From Sphaerisporangium rufum (lineage in GTDB: Bacteria > Actinomycetota > Actinomycetes > Streptosporangiales > Streptosporangiaceae), in the NCBI RefSeq assembly GCF_016863395.1, contig NZ_BOOU01000017.1, forward strand, positions 62,001 through 126,000: 64,000 bases of DNA, read 5' to 3'. Of this stretch, positions 35,603 through 44,509 are shown piece after piece. Each line of letters starts with the position of its first letter. Positions within the stretch are counted from its first letter, which is position 1. Under the pieces are notes generated by a model, which worked only from the letters and a program-made list of their open reading frames with translations, ran no database searches and was not told the origin of the DNA. Both the position numbers and the translations under genes were made by a program.

Positions 35603-37729
35603 TTATGACATCCCCGGTAGGAACTGAATGAGCAGGTCGATGAGCTTGATGCCGATGAACGGCACGATCATGCCGCCCAGGCCGTAGAGGTAGAGGTTGC
35701 GGCCGAGCAGCCGGGCGGCGCTCGACGGCCGGTACCGCACCCCGCGCAGGGCGAGCGGGATCAGCGCCACGATGATGATCGCGTTGAACACGACCGCCGA
35801 CAGGATCGCCGACTGCGGGCTGGCCAGCCGCATGATGTTGAGCCTGTCCAGCCCCGGGTACACCGCGGCGAACATCGCCGGGATGATCGCGAAATACTTT
35901 GCGACGTCGTTGGCGATCGAGAAGGTGGTGAGCGCGCCGCGGGTGATGAGCAGCTGCTTGCCGATCTCCACGATCTCGATGAGCTTGGTGGGGTTGGATT
36001 CGAGATCGACCATGTTTCCCGCCTCCTTGGCGGCGCTGGTCCCGGTGTTCATCGCGACCCCGACGTCGGACTGGGCGAGCGCGGGGGCGTCGTTGGTGCC
36101 GTCCCCGGTCATCGCGACCAGCCGGCCGCCCGCCTGCTCCTGCCTGATCAGCGCCAGCTTGTCCTCCGGGGTGGCCTCGGCCAGGTAGTCGTCCACCCCG
36201 GCCTCCTCGGCGATGGCCCGGGCGGTCAGCGGGTTGTCGCCGGTGATCATGACGGTGCGGATGCCCATCCGGCGCATCTCGTCGAACCGCTCCCGCATGC
36301 CCTCCTTGACCACGTCCTTGAGATGGATCACTCCGAGGACCCGGCCCCGCTCGGCCACCACCAGCGGGGTGCCGCCGCTCGCGGAGATGCCGTCGACCAG
36401 GTGGCCCACCTCATCGGTGGGGTGGCCGCCGCCGTCGCGCACCCACTTCATGACGGCGGTGGCCGCGCCCTTGCGTACCTCCCGCCCGTCCACGTTCACT
36501 CCGGACATGCGGGTTTGCGCGGTGAACGGCACCCACTCGGCGTGGGCCAGCTCACCAGGGGCGCGTTCACGCAGGCCGTACCGTTCCTTGGCGTAGATCA
36601 CGATCGAGCGGCCCTCGGGGGTCTCGTCGGCCAGGCTCGACAGCTGTGCCGCCCCGGCGAGCTCCTCCTCGGTGACCCCGGCCACCGGGACGAACGCGCC
36701 CGCCTGCCGGTTGCCCAGCGTGATGGTGCCGGTCTTGTCCAGCAGCAGGGTGGAGACGTCGCCCGCCGCCTCCACCGCCCGCCCGCTCATCGCCAGGACG
36801 TTGCGCTGGACGAGCCGGTCCATGCCGGCGATACCGATGGCCGACAGCAGCGCGCCGATGGTGGTCGGGATGAGGCAGACGATGAGCGAGATCAGCACGA
36901 CCCCGGTCACGCCGTCGGCGGTGAGCGCCAGGGAGTCCGGCACCCCCGGGTTGGCCGACTTGGCGTAGATCGCCAACGGCTGCATAGTGGCCGTAGCGAT
37001 CAGGAAGATGATCGTCAGGGCGGCCAGCAGGATGTTCAGCGCGATCTCGTTCGGCGTCTTCTGCCGGTCGGCGCCCTCGACCAACGCGATCATCCGGTCC
37101 ACGAAGCTGTCGCCGGGCCGCTGGGTGACCTCGACGATGATCCGGTCGGACAGGACCCGGGTGCCGCCGGTGACGGCGGATCGGTCACCACCGGACTCGC
37201 GGATCACCGGCGCCGACTCGCCGGTGATGGCCGACTCGTCCACGCTGGCTATCCCGTCGATCACGTCCCCGTCCGCCGGGACGACCTCGCCGGCCTCGAC
37301 GATGACGTGGTCGCCCTGCCGGAGTTCGGCCGCGCCGACGACGTCCCACCGGGTGCGATCGGCGCTGTCGCGGAGTCTGCGGGCCGTGGTGTCCCGCCGG
37401 GCGGCCCGCAGCGTGGCGGCCTGGGCCTTGCCCCGGCCCTCGGCCACGGCCTCGGCCAGGTTCGCGAAGACCACGGTCAGCCAGAGCCACAGCACGATGG
37501 CCCAGGCGAACCACGACGGGTCGAGGACCGCCAGGACGGTGGTGAACGCCGCACCCACCTCGACGATGAACATGACCGGGTTGCGCCACATTTTGGCGGG
37601 GTTGAGCTTTCGCAGCGCGTCGGGCAGCGCGCGGAGCAGCTGCCCCGGGTCGACGAGGCCGCCGCCGGCCGGGATGTTCGCCCTGCCGCCGGAGGAACGA
37701 CCCGGCGCCTTCGGTACGGAGGTAGGCAT
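35603..37729 (-). CDS. kdpB: K+-transporting P-type ATPase catalytic subunit KdpB
   Basis: The 708-residue P-type ATPase has the phosphorylation motif DKTGT (Asp331), the actuator-loop motif TGES, the nucleotide-domain residues KGA, and the hinge motif [19 protein letters not shown]. It hydrolyses ATP to drive K+ from KdpA into the cytoplasm. Its ATG at 37729 overlaps the kdpA stop by one base (TGATG). The first 25 residues ([18 protein letters not shown]) form a flexible Gly/Pro/Ser-rich tail before the conserved region. Confidence 0.97.
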   Translation of the reverse strand: MPTSVPKAPGRSSGGRANIPAGGGLVDPGQLLRALPDALRKLNPAKMWRNPVMFIVEVGAAFTTVLAVLDPSWFAWAIVLWLWLTVVFANLAEAVAEGRGKAQAATLRAARRDTTARRLRDSADRTRWDVVGAAELRQGDHVIVEAGEVVPADGDVIDGIASVDESAITGESAPVIRESGGDRSAVTGGTRVLSDRIIVEVTQRPGDSFVDRMIALVEGADRQKTPNEIALNILLAALTIIFLIATATMQPLAIYAKSANPGVPDSLALTADGVTGVVLISLIVCLIPTTIGALLSAIGIAGMDRLVQRNVLAMSGRAVEAAGDVSTLLLDKTGTITLGNRQAGAFVPVAGVTEEELAGAAQLSSLADETPEGRSIVIYAKERYGLRERAPGELAHAEWVPFTAQTRMSGVNVDGREVRKGAATAVMKWVRDGGGHPTDEVGHLVDGISASGGTPLVVAERGRVLGVIHLKDVVKEGMRERFDEMRRMGIRTVMITGDNPLTARAIAEEAGVDDYLAEATPEDKLALIRQEQAGGRLVAMTGDGTNDAPALAQSDVGVAMNTGTSAAKEAGNMVDLESNPTKLIEIVEIGKQLLITRGALTTFSIANDVAKYFAIIPAMFAAVYPGLDRLNIMRLASPQSAILSAVVFNAIIIVALIPLALRGVRYRPSSAARLLGRNLYLYGLGGMIVPFIGIKLIDLLIQFLPGMS

Positions 37730-39390
37730 CAGCGAAGTCCTTCCGCGAGCGGTCCGAGCGCCAGTGCCGGCAGGAAGGTGAGGGCGCCCAGGACGAGGGT
37801 CACGCCGACGACCAGGCCGACGAACTGTGGCCGGTGGGTGGGCAGCGTGCCCGCCGAGACCGGCACCGGGGCCTGGCGGGCCAGCGATCCGGCCAGGGCC
37901 AGCACGAGCACGATCGGTAGGAACCGGCCGAAGGCCATGCACAACCCGAGCGAGGTGTTGTAGAAGGCCGTGTTCGCGCCCAGTCCCGCGAAGGCCGAGC
38001 CGTTGTTGGCGGCCGCGCTGGTGTAGGCGTAGAGGATCTCCGACAGGCCGTGCGGGCCGGTGTTCAGCATCGCCGAGCGGCCCGTTCCGGTGGCCATCGC
38101 CGTCGCCGTGCCGGCCAGCACGAGCGCCGGGGTGACCAGGAAGTACAGCGAGGCTAGCTTGATCTCGCGCGTACCGATCCGTTTGCCCAGGTACTCGGGG
38201 GTGCGTCCCACCATCAGGCCCGCCACGAACACCGTGATCACGGCGAGGATCAGCATGCCGTACAGCCCCGCGCCCACGCCGCCGGGAGCCACCTCGCCGA
38301 GCAGCATGTTGAAGATCAGCATGCCGCCGCCGAGCGCGGTGTAGGAGTCGTGGGCGGAGTCCACCGCCCCGGTGGAGGTCAGCGTGGTCGCGCTGGCGAA
38401 CATACCGGAGTTCGACACGCCGAAGCGCGTCTCGCGGCCCTCCATCGCCTGCCCGACGGCCTGCGGCACGGTGCCGCCGGCACCTAGCTCGGCCCACTGG
38501 GTCACCCCGATCGCGAGTACCGCGAGGATCGCCATCACGCTCAGGATGGCGTACCCCTGCCGGGTGTCGCCCACCATCCGGCCGAACGTGCGCGGCAGGC
38601 TCGCCGGGATCAGCAGCAGCAGGAAGATCTCGATCCAGTTAGTCCATGACGTCGGATTCTCGAACGGGTGGGCGGAGTTGACGTTGAAGACGCCGCCCCC
38701 GTTGGTCCCGAGCTCCTTGATGGCCTCCTGGCCGGCCGCGGCCGCCGGGGTGAAGGTCTGCTGCCCGCCGGTCAGCGTGGTCCAGGTGAAGTGGCCGTCG
38801 AACGTCTGGATCACGCCGCCGGCCACCAGCAGCAACGCCGCCACGAAGGCGATCGGCAGCAGGATCCGGATGGTGCCGCGCACCAGATCCACCCAGAAGT
38901 TGCCCAGCGTTTCGCTCCGCTCGCGGGCGAAGCCGCGCACCAGCGCGACGGCCACGGCCAGGCCGGCGGCCGCGGACAGGAAGTTCTGCACCGCCAGGCC
39001 GGCCGTCTGCACCAGGTGGCCCATGGCCGACTCGCCGGCGTACGCCTGCCAGTTGGTGTTGGTGACGAAGCTGACGGCGGTGTTCCAGGCGAGGGCCGGC
39101 TCGACCGGCCCCATGCCCAGGCTCAGGAACAGGTGGCTCTGCAGCCGCTGCAGGCCGTACAGCAGGAGGATCGACAGGATCGAGAAGGCCAGCACGCTCC
39201 GGGCGTAGCCGCTCCAGCGCTGCTCGCCGTCGGGCTTGACGCCGATCAGCCGGTATATGCCGAGTTCCAGGCGGGAGTGCCGGGTGCCGGCGTAGACGCG
39301 GTACATGTAGCCGCCGAGCGGCCGGTGGCACAGGGCCAGTGCGAGTAGCAGGGACGCGATGAACAGCGCTCCGGCCGCGGCCGGGGACAT
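37729..39390 (-). CDS. kdpA: K+-transporting ATPase channel-like subunit KdpA
   Basis: The 553-residue membrane protein has about ten helices and four selectivity-filter-like loops: [30 protein letters not shown] and [10 protein letters not shown]. It binds K+ and passes it to KdpB. Start ATG 39390 overlaps the kdpF stop (TGATG). Length is that of ordinary KdpA. Confidence 0.97.
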   Translation of the reverse strand: MSPAAAGALFIASLLLALALCHRPLGGYMYRVYAGTRHSRLELGIYRLIGVKPDGEQRWSGYARSVLAFSILSILLLYGLQRLQSHLFLSLGMGPVEPALAWNTAVSFVTNTNWQAYAGESAMGHLVQTAGLAVQNFLSAAAGLAVAVALVRGFARERSETLGNFWVDLVRGTIRILLPIAFVAALLLVAGGVIQTFDGHFTWTTLTGGQQTFTPAAAAGQEAIKELGTNGGGVFNVNSAHPFENPTSWTNWIEIFLLLLIPASLPRTFGRMVGDTRQGYAILSVMAILAVLAIGVTQWAELGAGGTVPQAVGQAMEGRETRFGVSNSGMFASATTLTSTGAVDSAHDSYTALGGGMLIFNMLLGEVAPGGVGAGLYGMLILAVITVFVAGLMVGRTPEYLGKRIGTREIKLASLYFLVTPALVLAGTATAMATGTGRSAMLNTGPHGLSEILYAYTSAAANNGSAFAGLGANTAFYNTSLGLCMAFGRFLPIVLVLALAGSLARQAPVPVSAGTLPTHRPQFVGLVVGVTLVLGALTFLPALALGPLAEGLR

Positions 39391-39479
39391 CAGAACCGCT
39401 CCGGGAAGAGCAGGGCCACGACCATGAAGACCAGCAGGCCGGCCAGCACGACCAGGCCCGTGGCATTGACGGCGTTCAC
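39390..39479 (-). CDS. kdpF: KdpF, small stabilising subunit of the Kdp complex
   Basis: The 29-residue single-span peptide reads [20 protein letters not shown] and ends VALLFPERF. The sequence G-L-x-x-L-A-x-L-L-x-x-Y/F and the terminal PERF are typical of KdpF, which stabilises KdpABC in the membrane. It starts with GTG in a GTGA overlap with the preceding mini-gene and stops in a TGATG overlap with kdpA, which strongly supports that it is translated despite its size. Confidence 0.88.
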   Translation of the reverse strand: MNAVNATGLVVLAGLLVFMVVALLFPERF

Positions 39480-39559
39480 AGCCGGTCCACCGCCTCGACG
39501 ACGAATCCGAGGATCACGAAGATCGCGATCGTCAGACCGGCGAAGATGACGTCAGCCAT
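39476..39559 (-). CDS. 27-residue membrane mini-protein heading the kdp operon
   Basis: ATG 39559 is preceded by GAGGAG at good distance and opens a 27-codon frame, [20 protein letters not shown] then VEAVDRL, ending in a GTGA overlap with kdpF. It is a single hydrophobic helix with a short acidic N-terminus and an Asp/Arg tail. Ribosome-binding site, frame and translational coupling all argue that it is real. I recall similar tiny frames ahead of kdpF in other actinomycetes but know no established function; a second KdpF-like accessory helix is the simplest idea. Confidence 0.75.
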   Translation of the reverse strand: MADVIFAGLTIAIFVILGFVVEAVDRL

Positions 39560-40141
39560 CCGCACTCCTCAGTCACGTGATAGGTATGCCGCCCGCGGAG
39601 CGGGTGGTGTCAGTACCAGCACATCGTGGAATTTCGTGGTTTATAGAGCTCTTGACGAATTACATACGGGTGGCGGTCGATCTTTGACGGCACCGCTACG
39701 TGCCGGGCGGCCGGCCGCTTTCCGGCGGGAACCGGCACGGGGTAGCGCCCTTGCCCGTCCCGCTGAGCGCCGGCCGTGGCCCGGCCGCGCGGAGCCCGGA
39801 CCGTCGCCGCCGGCCCCGGCTGCCGGTCCGCACCGGCCCGGCCGGCCCCTATCGGCCTGGGGGTGCCGCGACGGCCGGCTCGACGACGGCGATAGAGATG
39901 AATTCCCGGTGCATAAGCGATTCGCTGGGAAACATGCTGGAAAGGCGGAATCGGCCGACTGTCGGAAATCTGGGTCAGGCAGGTGCTGTGTTTCTTTCCG
40001 AAGGTGTGTCGTCTGTTTTCCCTATCGCTACCGCGGTGTCGCGTCACGGCAGCGATCAGCGGGTATTCCCTGTTCGCCGTGCTCCCACGCGGCGCGGCGA
40101 AAGTCCGGTTCATTGAAATTCAAGCGATATGGGAGTGCCGA
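39560..40141. other. Long intergenic region upstream of kdp and the collagen-like genes
   Basis: These 580 bases lie between the divergent kdp operon and the first collagen-like gene, and no coding frame is convincing. The kdp-proximal 39600-39690 is relatively AT-rich (TTTATAGAGCTCTTGACGAA) and should hold the KdpE-dependent promoter, but I cannot assign hexamers. The right part (39900-40030) is also less GC-rich and contains the palindrome AGCGATTCGCT. I looked for the c-di-AMP (ydaO) riboswitch known from some kdp leaders and saw no recognisable match. Confidence 0.4.
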
Positions 40142-40771
40142 GTGATTCCTCGGGAGAAAAGGTCGCCTGCCCGTAGGCCGGCCTGGACATTGTCCGTCGC
40201 GACCGTGGTCGCCGGCGGCTTCGTCGCGCTGTCCTCGCCGCTCGCCGCGCACGCGGACACCGGTGCGCAGGCCGCGCCGGTGCGGGCGGCGGCGAAGGCG
40301 GCCGCACCGGCCGCCGGCGTCACCGCGGCCCGGACCGGAGGCCGGACCGTCGCGGGCGGCGGTGGCGGTGATGACGACGCCGTCACCGTGCCGAAGAAGT
40401 GCTGCAAGAACTGCCCGCCCGGCCCGCCCGGCCCGCCCGGCCCGCCCGGACGCACCGGAGGGATCGACACCGCGTTCGTCCTCACCGACAAGTTCGTCGG
40501 CAACGTGCAGGGGGACGGCACCACGCTGATCCGGGACCCGCGGACCACGCCACGCTGGAACAACCTCTCCACGCTCACCGGATACCCCGGCAACGTGACG
40601 GACGTCAGCCTCGCGGTCAGCCTCACCGGGTTGCTGCACGTGACCGTGCGCAGTTCCACCGGATTCGTCCGGCAGAGCACCTGCACGGTCATCCCGGTGC
40701 CCGGCGGCGGGATCACCCCGGCCTGGCCGGGCAATTGCACCGCCTTCGTCGATCTGACGCCGCCCCTCTGA
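40142..40771 (+). CDS. Secreted mini-collagen-like protein, paralogue 1
   Basis: The 209-residue preprotein starts at GTG 40142 behind GGGAG. A signal peptide (RRPAWTLSVATVVAGGFVAL, cleavage near AAHA-DT) is followed by an Ala/Gly-rich low-complexity region with an acidic GGGGGDDD patch, a cysteine motif KKCCKNC, three to four GPP triplets (PPGPPGPPGPPG) and a C-terminal domain of about 110 residues (GIDTAFVLTDKFVGNVQGDG to WPGNCTAFVDLTPPL). The C-terminal domain has two Cys (STCTV and GNCTAF), probably a disulfide. It shares domain order and the terminal sequence with the next gene. No family name is known to me. It is likely a surface or matrix protein. Confidence 0.8.
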   Translation: MIPREKRSPARRPAWTLSVATVVAGGFVALSSPLAAHADTGAQAAPVRAAAKAAAPAAGVTAARTGGRTVAGGGGGDDDAVTVPKKCCKNCPPGPPGPPGPPGRTGGIDTAFVLTDKFVGNVQGDGTTLIRDPRTTPRWNNLSTLTGYPGNVTDVSLAVSLTGLLHVTVRSSTGFVRQSTCTVIPVPGGGITPAWPGNCTAFVDLTPPL

Positions 40772-40936
40772 CCGCGGCCCTGCCGACCGCGGCCGCGAGC
40801 CGCACCACCGCCGCGCCACGTACGGTGATCGCGGCCGGCCGCGGGCCCGCCCGGCGGAGGTGTCCCGCCGGGCGGGCCGGGGCCTTCCCGAACCCCCCGC
40901 CCCGGGGACCGCACGGCCCCGGAGGCGGCCGATCGA

Positions 40937-41539
40937 ATGGATTCGCTGATGGCATTCAACGAGCGGGTACCGACCCGCAGCACGGGTACGCGCCGGACCG
41001 CGGCACTGGCCCTGGGACCGGTGCTGGCCATGGCGGCCGGCCTGGTCACCGGGCCCGCGACGCCGGCGGCCGCCGGCGCGGCGGGGTGCGCGGTTCGCCC
41101 GCCGCACCCGGCGGGCGAACCGCCGGCCAGGCAACGGCCCGCCGGCGACGACGACGGCCGGTCCGGTCACCGGTGCCCGGCGGGCCCGGCCGGCCCGGCC
41201 GGGCCGAGTGGTGCGGTCGACACGGCCTTCGCCGCGACGACGACCACGCCGGAGGCCAAGTACGTGGGCGTGGCGCAGGGCGACGGCGGCGCGCTGGTCC
41301 GCGACCCGACGTCGGTCGCGCCCAATCCGCACTGGCACGATCTTTCCCTGCTGCCCGGCTACCCGGGCGGGGCGGTGGGGATCAGCCTGTCGCCCACCCC
41401 GCTGAACGGCACCGCCCGGCTCGCCGTCACCGTGCGCAGCGTGACCGGCCAGGTGGCGCAGACCCACTGCACGCTGGCGCCGAACGTGGTGTGGCCCGGC
41501 AACTGCACGGCCTTCACCGACCTGACCCCACCGCTCTGA
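40937..41539 (+). CDS. Secreted mini-collagen-like protein, paralogue 2
   Basis: The 200-residue protein has a signal (RRTAALALGPVLAMAAGLVT, then ATPAAAG), a Pro/Arg-rich mature N-terminus with an acidic DDDG patch, a Cys (GHRCPAG), a short Gly-X-Y run (GPAGPAGPSG) and a C-terminal domain closely related to the upstream gene: AVDTAFAATT, KYVGVAQGDGGALVRDPTS, LLPGYPGG, THCTLAPNVVWPGNCTAFTD and the identical terminal LTPPL. GGAGG lies about 11 bases before ATG 40937; an ATG four codons on is possible. The two genes are 165 bp apart and look like a tandem duplication that has diverged most in the N-terminal and Gly-rich parts. Confidence 0.78.
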   Translation: MDSLMAFNERVPTRSTGTRRTAALALGPVLAMAAGLVTGPATPAAAGAAGCAVRPPHPAGEPPARQRPAGDDDGRSGHRCPAGPAGPAGPSGAVDTAFAATTTTPEAKYVGVAQGDGGALVRDPTSVAPNPHWHDLSLLPGYPGGAVGISLSPTPLNGTARLAVTVRSVTGQVAQTHCTLAPNVVWPGNCTAFTDLTPPL

Positions 41540-41558
41540 CCCTGCCGCTCTGACCCTG
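41531..41558 (+). repeat. Two tandem copies of a 14-bp unit at the end of paralogue 2
   Basis: CCGCTCTGACCCTG occurs twice back to back, the first copy spanning the stop codon of the second collagen-like gene. It suggests replication slippage in the 3' region. Confidence 0.8.
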
Positions 41559-41588
41559 CCGCGCCGCGCCCGCCACGCCGACCGTGCC

Positions 41589-41631
41589 GCGCAGACCGGG
41601 TAAGCGCAGACCGGGTAAGCGCAGACCGGGA
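41589..41631. repeat. Three tandem copies of a 15-bp unit
   Basis: GCGCAGACCGGGTAA occurs at 41589-41603 and 41604-41618, with a third copy diverging after GCGCAGACCGGG at 41619-41630. It lies between the convergent collagen-like gene and the SepF-like gene. Confidence 0.85.
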
Positions 41632-41663
41632 CGGTGGACGGTGCCACCGTCCGCCGCCCCCGG

Positions 41664-41966
41664 TCAGGCGCTGAGGGCGACGTCCGCGGGGACCAGCAGG
41701 AACACCTTGTGCCCGACGCGGTCCATCCCACCGCGCCGGCCGAAGACCAGCCCGGCGGCGAAGTCGACCAGCGGCTCGGCGTCGGCGTCCGACATGCCGG
41801 ACAGGTCCATCAACACCGGCTGGCCCTTGCGGAAGAAGTGACCTACGTGGAGCATCTCGTCATAGTCCTGCGGGCGCAGGGTCCGCACCGCGGCCAGGTC
41901 AGGGACCCGAGGGATCCCGGTGAAATCGTCGTCATCAGGACCGTCGGTCCCCCGAGGCATTGCCAC
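41664..41966 (-). CDS. SepF-like cell-division protein (short paralogue)
   Basis: The 100-residue product is essentially one SepF domain: YDEMLHVGHFFRKGQPVLMD, then LSGMSDADAEPLVDFAAGLVFGRRGGMDRVGHKVFLLVPADV. SepF anchors FtsZ to the membrane and organises the septum. Canonical actinobacterial SepF is longer, has an N-terminal amphipathic helix and lies near ftsZ; this copy lacks that helix and stands alone, so it resembles the accessory SepF-like proteins of Streptomyces rather than the essential one. Starts GTG 41966 or ATG 41960 are both possible, with no strong ribosome-binding site. Confidence 0.85.
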   Translation of the reverse strand: MAMPRGTDGPDDDDFTGIPRVPDLAAVRTLRPQDYDEMLHVGHFFRKGQPVLMDLSGMSDADAEPLVDFAAGLVFGRRGGMDRVGHKVFLLVPADVALSA

Positions 41967-42164
41967 GCCGCCGACGTTAACACTCAGAGATCGATAGCTG
42001 GGTACTTACCTCGCAAAACCCCTCGAAGCATGGCAATGACTATGCGTCCCGTCATTCTGCTGCACTAGTCCCATCGCTCCCAGCCGCCCCACCGGTCATG
42101 GCGCACCGGCCGGCGGGGCAGCCGGAACGCGGCCCGGCCGGCCGGCGGGACCGGCCGCGCGCCG

Positions 42165-44429
42165 TCACCGGCCGGCGGCCACCGGGGTGAAGCCGTCCGG
42201 CTCCAGCACGTGCACCTGCGCCGCGCCGATGTCGAAGTACAGCCCCACCAGCTCCAGCCGGCCGGCATCCTCCAGCGCGGCGACCGCCGGGTGGGTGCGC
42301 AGATTGTCCAGCTGCTGGGCGACATTGGCCCGGCACAGCCGGTTCAGCGCGCCGTCGTCGCCCGGCTCGCCGGGCACCTCGTCGGCCAGCAGGTAGCGGG
42401 CCAGCGTGCGGTCCCCGTGCCGCAGCCAGCGCCGCAGGCCCGGCATGCCCTCGGTGCGCTCACCGGCGCTCAGCAGCGCGGCCATCGCCCCGCAGCCGGA
42501 GTGCCCGCACACCGTGATGCTGCGGACGGCGAGCACGGTGGTGGCGTACTCGATCGCGGCGAGCACCGAGTCGTCCGGCGGTGCGGTCCCGTGCCGGGGC
42601 ACCAGGTTGCCGATGTTGCGGACGGTGAACAGGTCGCCGGGCCCGCTCGCGGTGATCAGGTTGGGCACCAGGCGCGAGTCGGCGCAGGTGATGAACAGGT
42701 GCGACGGGTCCTGCGCGGTGGCCATCCGGGTCAGGAACGGCCGCACCAGCGGGGCGGTGCTGCGGTGGAAGTCGGCGGTCCCGGCGAGCAGGTCCGGCAC
42801 CGCGTTGCGCCGGGACCGGTCGGTGACCGGCGCGTCGCCGGCCGCCGGCAGGGCGCCGCCGGTGCGCCGGCCGCCGCGCCGGTAGGCCCTCGGCAGCCAC
42901 CAGCGCTCCGGCGGCCGCGGCAGGCTGCGCACCGCCGACAGCCGGGTGCCCCGGGCGGCCGAGGCGTACCACTCGTCGTGCACCTCGTCGATGACGACGG
43001 TGCCGCCGGTGCGCTCATGCTCCAGCCGCCAGTGGTACAGCGCCTCGAACGCGGCGTTGTCGATGAAGTCGAGGTTGAGCTCCAGGTCGACCGCCGCGCC
43101 CGGCGGGACCCGGCGCAGGGTCTCCATCAGCCGGGGCACCCCGACGAACGTCATCGACCCGGCGACCACGACATGCCAGCGGCCGTCCGGCTCCGCGCCG
43201 GCGTGCACCGACACCCGGGTCAGCCGGCGCAGCGCCGACAGCGCGGCCAGGCCGAGGCCGACCAGCACCCCCTCGGCCAGCCCGATCACCACCACCGACC
43301 CCATGGTCAGGACGTACACCGGCAGCTCGCCATGCCCGTGCAGGCCGCGCAGCGTGCCGAGGTTGACCATGCGGACGCCGATGAAGACCAGCAGGGCGGC
43401 CAGCGCCTCCATGGGGATGAGCGTGACCGTCCAGCTGAAGCCCACCATGAACAGCAGCACCCAGCCGCCGTGCATCATGGTCGACCACCGGCTGCGGGCC
43501 CCGGCCCGCACGTTGGTGGTGGTGCGGACGATCACGCCGGCCACCGGCAGTCCGCCGAGGGCGCCGGACACCATGTTGGTGACCCCCTGCCCGACGAGCT
43601 CGCGGTCCAGGTCGGCGCGCGGACCGTCGTGCATGCGGTCGGCGGCCACCGAGCACAGCAGCGACTCGACCCCGGCCAGCAGCGCGACCAGCAGCACCGC
43701 CGCGGCGACACCGTGCCAGTCGCCCTCGGGCAGCAGTGGCGTGGCCCACCGGCCGAAACCCTCGGCGAGGTCGGCGTGCGTGATGTCCCAGCCGAGCGAG
43801 CCGGCGGTCAGCGCCGCTATCAGCAGGGCGGCCAGCGGGCCGGGGACGCTGTTCAGCCGCGGCAGGCGCGGCCACAGCACCAGCACCGCGATGGTGAGCA
43901 CCCCGACGGCCACCGCGTGGCTGTGGTTGTTCATGATCTGCTGGGGCAGTTCCAGCAGGTTCTCCACCGCCGACCGCTGGGGCCGCCCGCCGAGCACCAC
44001 GTGCAGCTGGGCCAGCGCGATCACCACTCCGACGCCGGCGAGCATGCCGTGGATGACGGCCGGCGACACCGCCAGCGCGGCGCGCGCCACCTTGAGCACG
44101 CCCAGCGCGATCTGCAGCGCCCCGGCCATCAGCGTGATCGCGCAGGTCGCCCGCCAGCCGTACCGCTGGACCAGGTCGGCAACCACCAGGGCCAGACCGG
44201 CCGCCGGTCCGCTCACCTGCACCGCCGAACCGCCGGCCGCGCCGCCGATCACTCCGCCCACGACCGCGGCGACGAGTCCGGCGACCAGCGGCGCGCCCGA
44301 GGTGACGGCGATACCGAGCGACAGGGGCACGGCGACGAGGAAGACCACGAGGGATGCGGGCAGGTCGTGCCGGAGCACCGAGATGATGCGCTTAGTGCCG
44401 GCGCGGTCACGTTCCGTGTCGGTCGTCAT
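42165..44429 (-). CDS. SulP-family anion transporter fused to beta-carbonic anhydrase
   Basis: The 754-residue fusion has a SulP transporter of about ten to twelve helices (residues ~20-400, starting HDLPASLVVFLVAVPLSLGIA), a degenerate STAS domain (about 415-520, LELNLDFIDNAAFEALYHW) and a beta-class carbonic anhydrase (about 545-750) with zinc motifs CADSR and HSGCG. Mycobacterial Rv3273 has the same architecture and length. It may import bicarbonate or sulfate and interconvert CO2 and bicarbonate at the inner face. A minus-strand TAAGGT (44436-44441) ends six bases before the ATG with no Shine-Dalgarno, suggesting a leaderless mRNA. It is monocistronic. Confidence 0.93.
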   Translation of the reverse strand: MTTDTERDRAGTKRIISVLRHDLPASLVVFLVAVPLSLGIAVTSGAPLVAGLVAAVVGGVIGGAAGGSAVQVSGPAAGLALVVADLVQRYGWRATCAITLMAGALQIALGVLKVARAALAVSPAVIHGMLAGVGVVIALAQLHVVLGGRPQRSAVENLLELPQQIMNNHSHAVAVGVLTIAVLVLWPRLPRLNSVPGPLAALLIAALTAGSLGWDITHADLAEGFGRWATPLLPEGDWHGVAAAVLLVALLAGVESLLCSVAADRMHDGPRADLDRELVGQGVTNMVSGALGGLPVAGVIVRTTTNVRAGARSRWSTMMHGGWVLLFMVGFSWTVTLIPMEALAALLVFIGVRMVNLGTLRGLHGHGELPVYVLTMGSVVVIGLAEGVLVGLGLAALSALRRLTRVSVHAGAEPDGRWHVVVAGSMTFVGVPRLMETLRRVPPGAAVDLELNLDFIDNAAFEALYHWRLEHERTGGTVVIDEVHDEWYASAARGTRLSAVRSLPRPPERWWLPRAYRRGGRRTGGALPAAGDAPVTDRSRRNAVPDLLAGTADFHRSTAPLVRPFLTRMATAQDPSHLFITCADSRLVPNLITASGPGDLFTVRNIGNLVPRHGTAPPDDSVLAAIEYATTVLAVRSITVCGHSGCGAMAALLSAGERTEGMPGLRRWLRHGDRTLARYLLADEVPGEPGDDGALNRLCRANVAQQLDNLRTHPAVAALEDAGRLELVGLYFDIGAAQVHVLEPDGFTPVAAGR

Positions 44430-44435
44430 GGAGCG

Positions 44436-44441
44436 ACCTTA
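44436..44441 (-). promoter_or_regulatory. -10 element (TAAGGT) for a leaderless SulP-carbonic anhydrase transcript
   Basis: TAAGGT on the minus strand is followed by six bases and then the ATG at 44429, with no ribosome-binding site in between. Confidence 0.5.
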
Positions 44442-44509
44442 CGATGCGGGGCCCGCCGTCCGTGGTGTTCGGCGGCGCGTTTTACCCGCCACGGGCGAAG
44501 CCGGAGAGA

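Noticed and set aside
39560-40141. A c-di-AMP (ydaO-type) riboswitch upstream of kdp
   Set aside because: It would make sense biologically, but reading the region on both strands I could not find the conserved core blocks.
40937-41160. Treating the collagen-like stretch as a true collagen domain
   Set aside because: Only three or four Gly-X-Y triplets are present, too few for a stable triple helix on their own.
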